DNA from: Kitasatospora paranensis
GTDB taxonomy: Bacteria; Actinomycetota; Actinomycetes; Streptomycetales; Streptomycetaceae
Length of the DNA: 64,000 bases
Assembly (NCBI RefSeq): GCF_039544005.1
Contig: NZ_BAABKV010000001.1
Location: 1,054,001-1,118,000, forward strand
Direction: 5' to 3'
Below are positions 63,609 to 64,000 of this stretch, one piece after another (within the stretch, counting starts at the first letter, position 1; each line of letters begins with the position of its first letter). Position numbers and translations under genes: made by a program. A model generated the notes under the pieces. It worked only from the letters and a program-made list of their open reading frames with translations, had not been told where the DNA came from and made no database searches.

Positions 63609-64000
63609 ATGCGACGGGATCTCGTTGTGGTGGGCGCGCCGAGCAGCGCAGGCAGCTACGCACCCGGCCAGGAGGCGGCGCCGGGCGTGCTGCGTGAGCT
63701 GGGCCTGATCGATCGCCTGCGGGCGGCGGGCCGCCGGGTCCGGGACGCCGGGGACGGGCCGCTGCACGTGTGGGCGCCGGACCCGCAGCACCCGCGGGCC
63801 CAGAACCTCGATGCAGTGGTCCGATCCGTCCGGGCGGTCGCCGACCATGTCGCCGGGGCCCTGGAGGAGGACGCGGACGTCCTGGTCATCGGCGGCAACT
63901 GCACCGTCGCACTGGGCCTGATGTCAGCGCTCACGGCACACGAACCGGACGCCGGCCTGCTCTACCTCGACCGGCACTTCGATCTCAACACACCCGCGAG
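63609..64000 (+). CDS. arginase/agmatinase-family protein (N-terminal part, runs off window)
   Basis: 130 residues visible. It begins RRDLVVVGAPSSAGSYAPGQ and has VLVIGGNCTVALGLMSALTA, then YLDRHFDLNTP, the Dx(H)xD metal-binding strand of the ureohydrolase family (Asp-Arg-His-Phe-Asp). In true arginases the first motif is GGDHS; here it is GGNCT, so the manganese ligand His of that motif is replaced. Such variants are common in actinobacterial arginase-like proteins of unknown substrate. The rest lies beyond position 64000. Confidence 0.85.
   Translation, partial: MRRDLVVVGAPSSAGSYAPGQEAAPGVLRELGLIDRLRAAGRRVRDAGDGPLHVWAPDPQHPRAQNLDAVVRSVRAVADHVAGALEEDADVLVIGGNCTVALGLMSALTAHEPDAGLLYLDRHFDLNTPA

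Overview
The window comes from a high-GC filamentous actinobacterium of the Streptomyces/Kitasatospora type. Coding frames have strongly GC-biased third positions, GTG and even TTG starts occur, and mycothiol genes are present (mscR at 22.4-23.4 kb, mca at 43.6-44.5 kb). Secreted xylanase, chitinase and cellulose-binding enzymes sit next to palindromes resembling known streptomycete operators. It looks like a chromosomal accessory or arm region: many single-gene units, one insertion sequence, two gene remnants, no tRNA or rRNA and no CRISPR array. About twenty genes are split by single frame changes, several inside G or C runs, so the assembly probably contains uncorrected indels. Those genes are annotated here as one CDS spanning the break.

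Layout. 0-9 kb: aldo/keto reductase (cut by the window edge), zinc alcohol dehydrogenase with a divergent LysR regulator, a small OmpR-type winged-helix protein, two overlapping GNAT acetyltransferases, a methyltransferase, an NlpC/P60 hydrolase, and an ArsR regulator with an MFS exporter carrying a histidine-rich tail. 9-14.5 kb: alditol oxidase, an IS5-family element inserted exactly at the stop codon of a sugar-binding lipoprotein, and a GH10 xylanase. 14.5-31.5 kb: a beta-lactamase-fold hydrolase, stress-type genes (YihY/BrkB protein, glycine-zipper protein, CBS protein, DEAD-box helicase, cold-shock protein with a structured leader), a flavodoxin-fold reductase, the mycothiol formaldehyde dehydrogenase with a coupled metallo-beta-lactamase, then SulP transporter, PPK2 kinase and P-type ATPase, and the deletion-fused remnant of two L-fucose-catabolism genes.

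31.5-43.5 kb: a CMD-family protein, a DUF4916/NUDIX-like protein, an ECF sigma factor with a zinc-finger-like tail, and then the most unusual locus. This leftward run (41.1 to 34.8 kb) encodes a DUF4142 protein, a DUF1996 secreted protein, a ferric-reductase-like di-heme membrane protein, a NuoF-like flavoprotein fused to a ferredoxin, an exported protein with four Yx(F/W/Y)xxD repeats, and a membrane-anchored His-tailed protein. Two pairs overlap by 4 nt and the run closes with a 27-bp terminator stem. A PucR-type regulator lies upstream with a divergent LysR regulator. I read this as a candidate NAD(P)H-to-cell-surface electron transfer system; its function is inferred.

43.6-54 kb: mycothiol S-conjugate amidase followed by secreted polysaccharide-related proteins: a Tat-exported beta-helix protein (LacI-type palindrome), a GH18 chitinase (DasR-like site), a secreted protein with a DUF4350-like domain, and a GH-A clan enzyme with FN3 and CBM2 domains behind a perfect CebR-type box. 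53.6-64 kb: a divergent citrate-synthase pair, one fused to a DNA-binding domain; an FMN glutamate-synthase-like protein; an FHA-FHA-ABC transporter; a coupled glycerophosphodiesterase/MFS pair behind a symmetric promoter-operator; a small lipoprotein; and an arginase-family gene cut by the window end.
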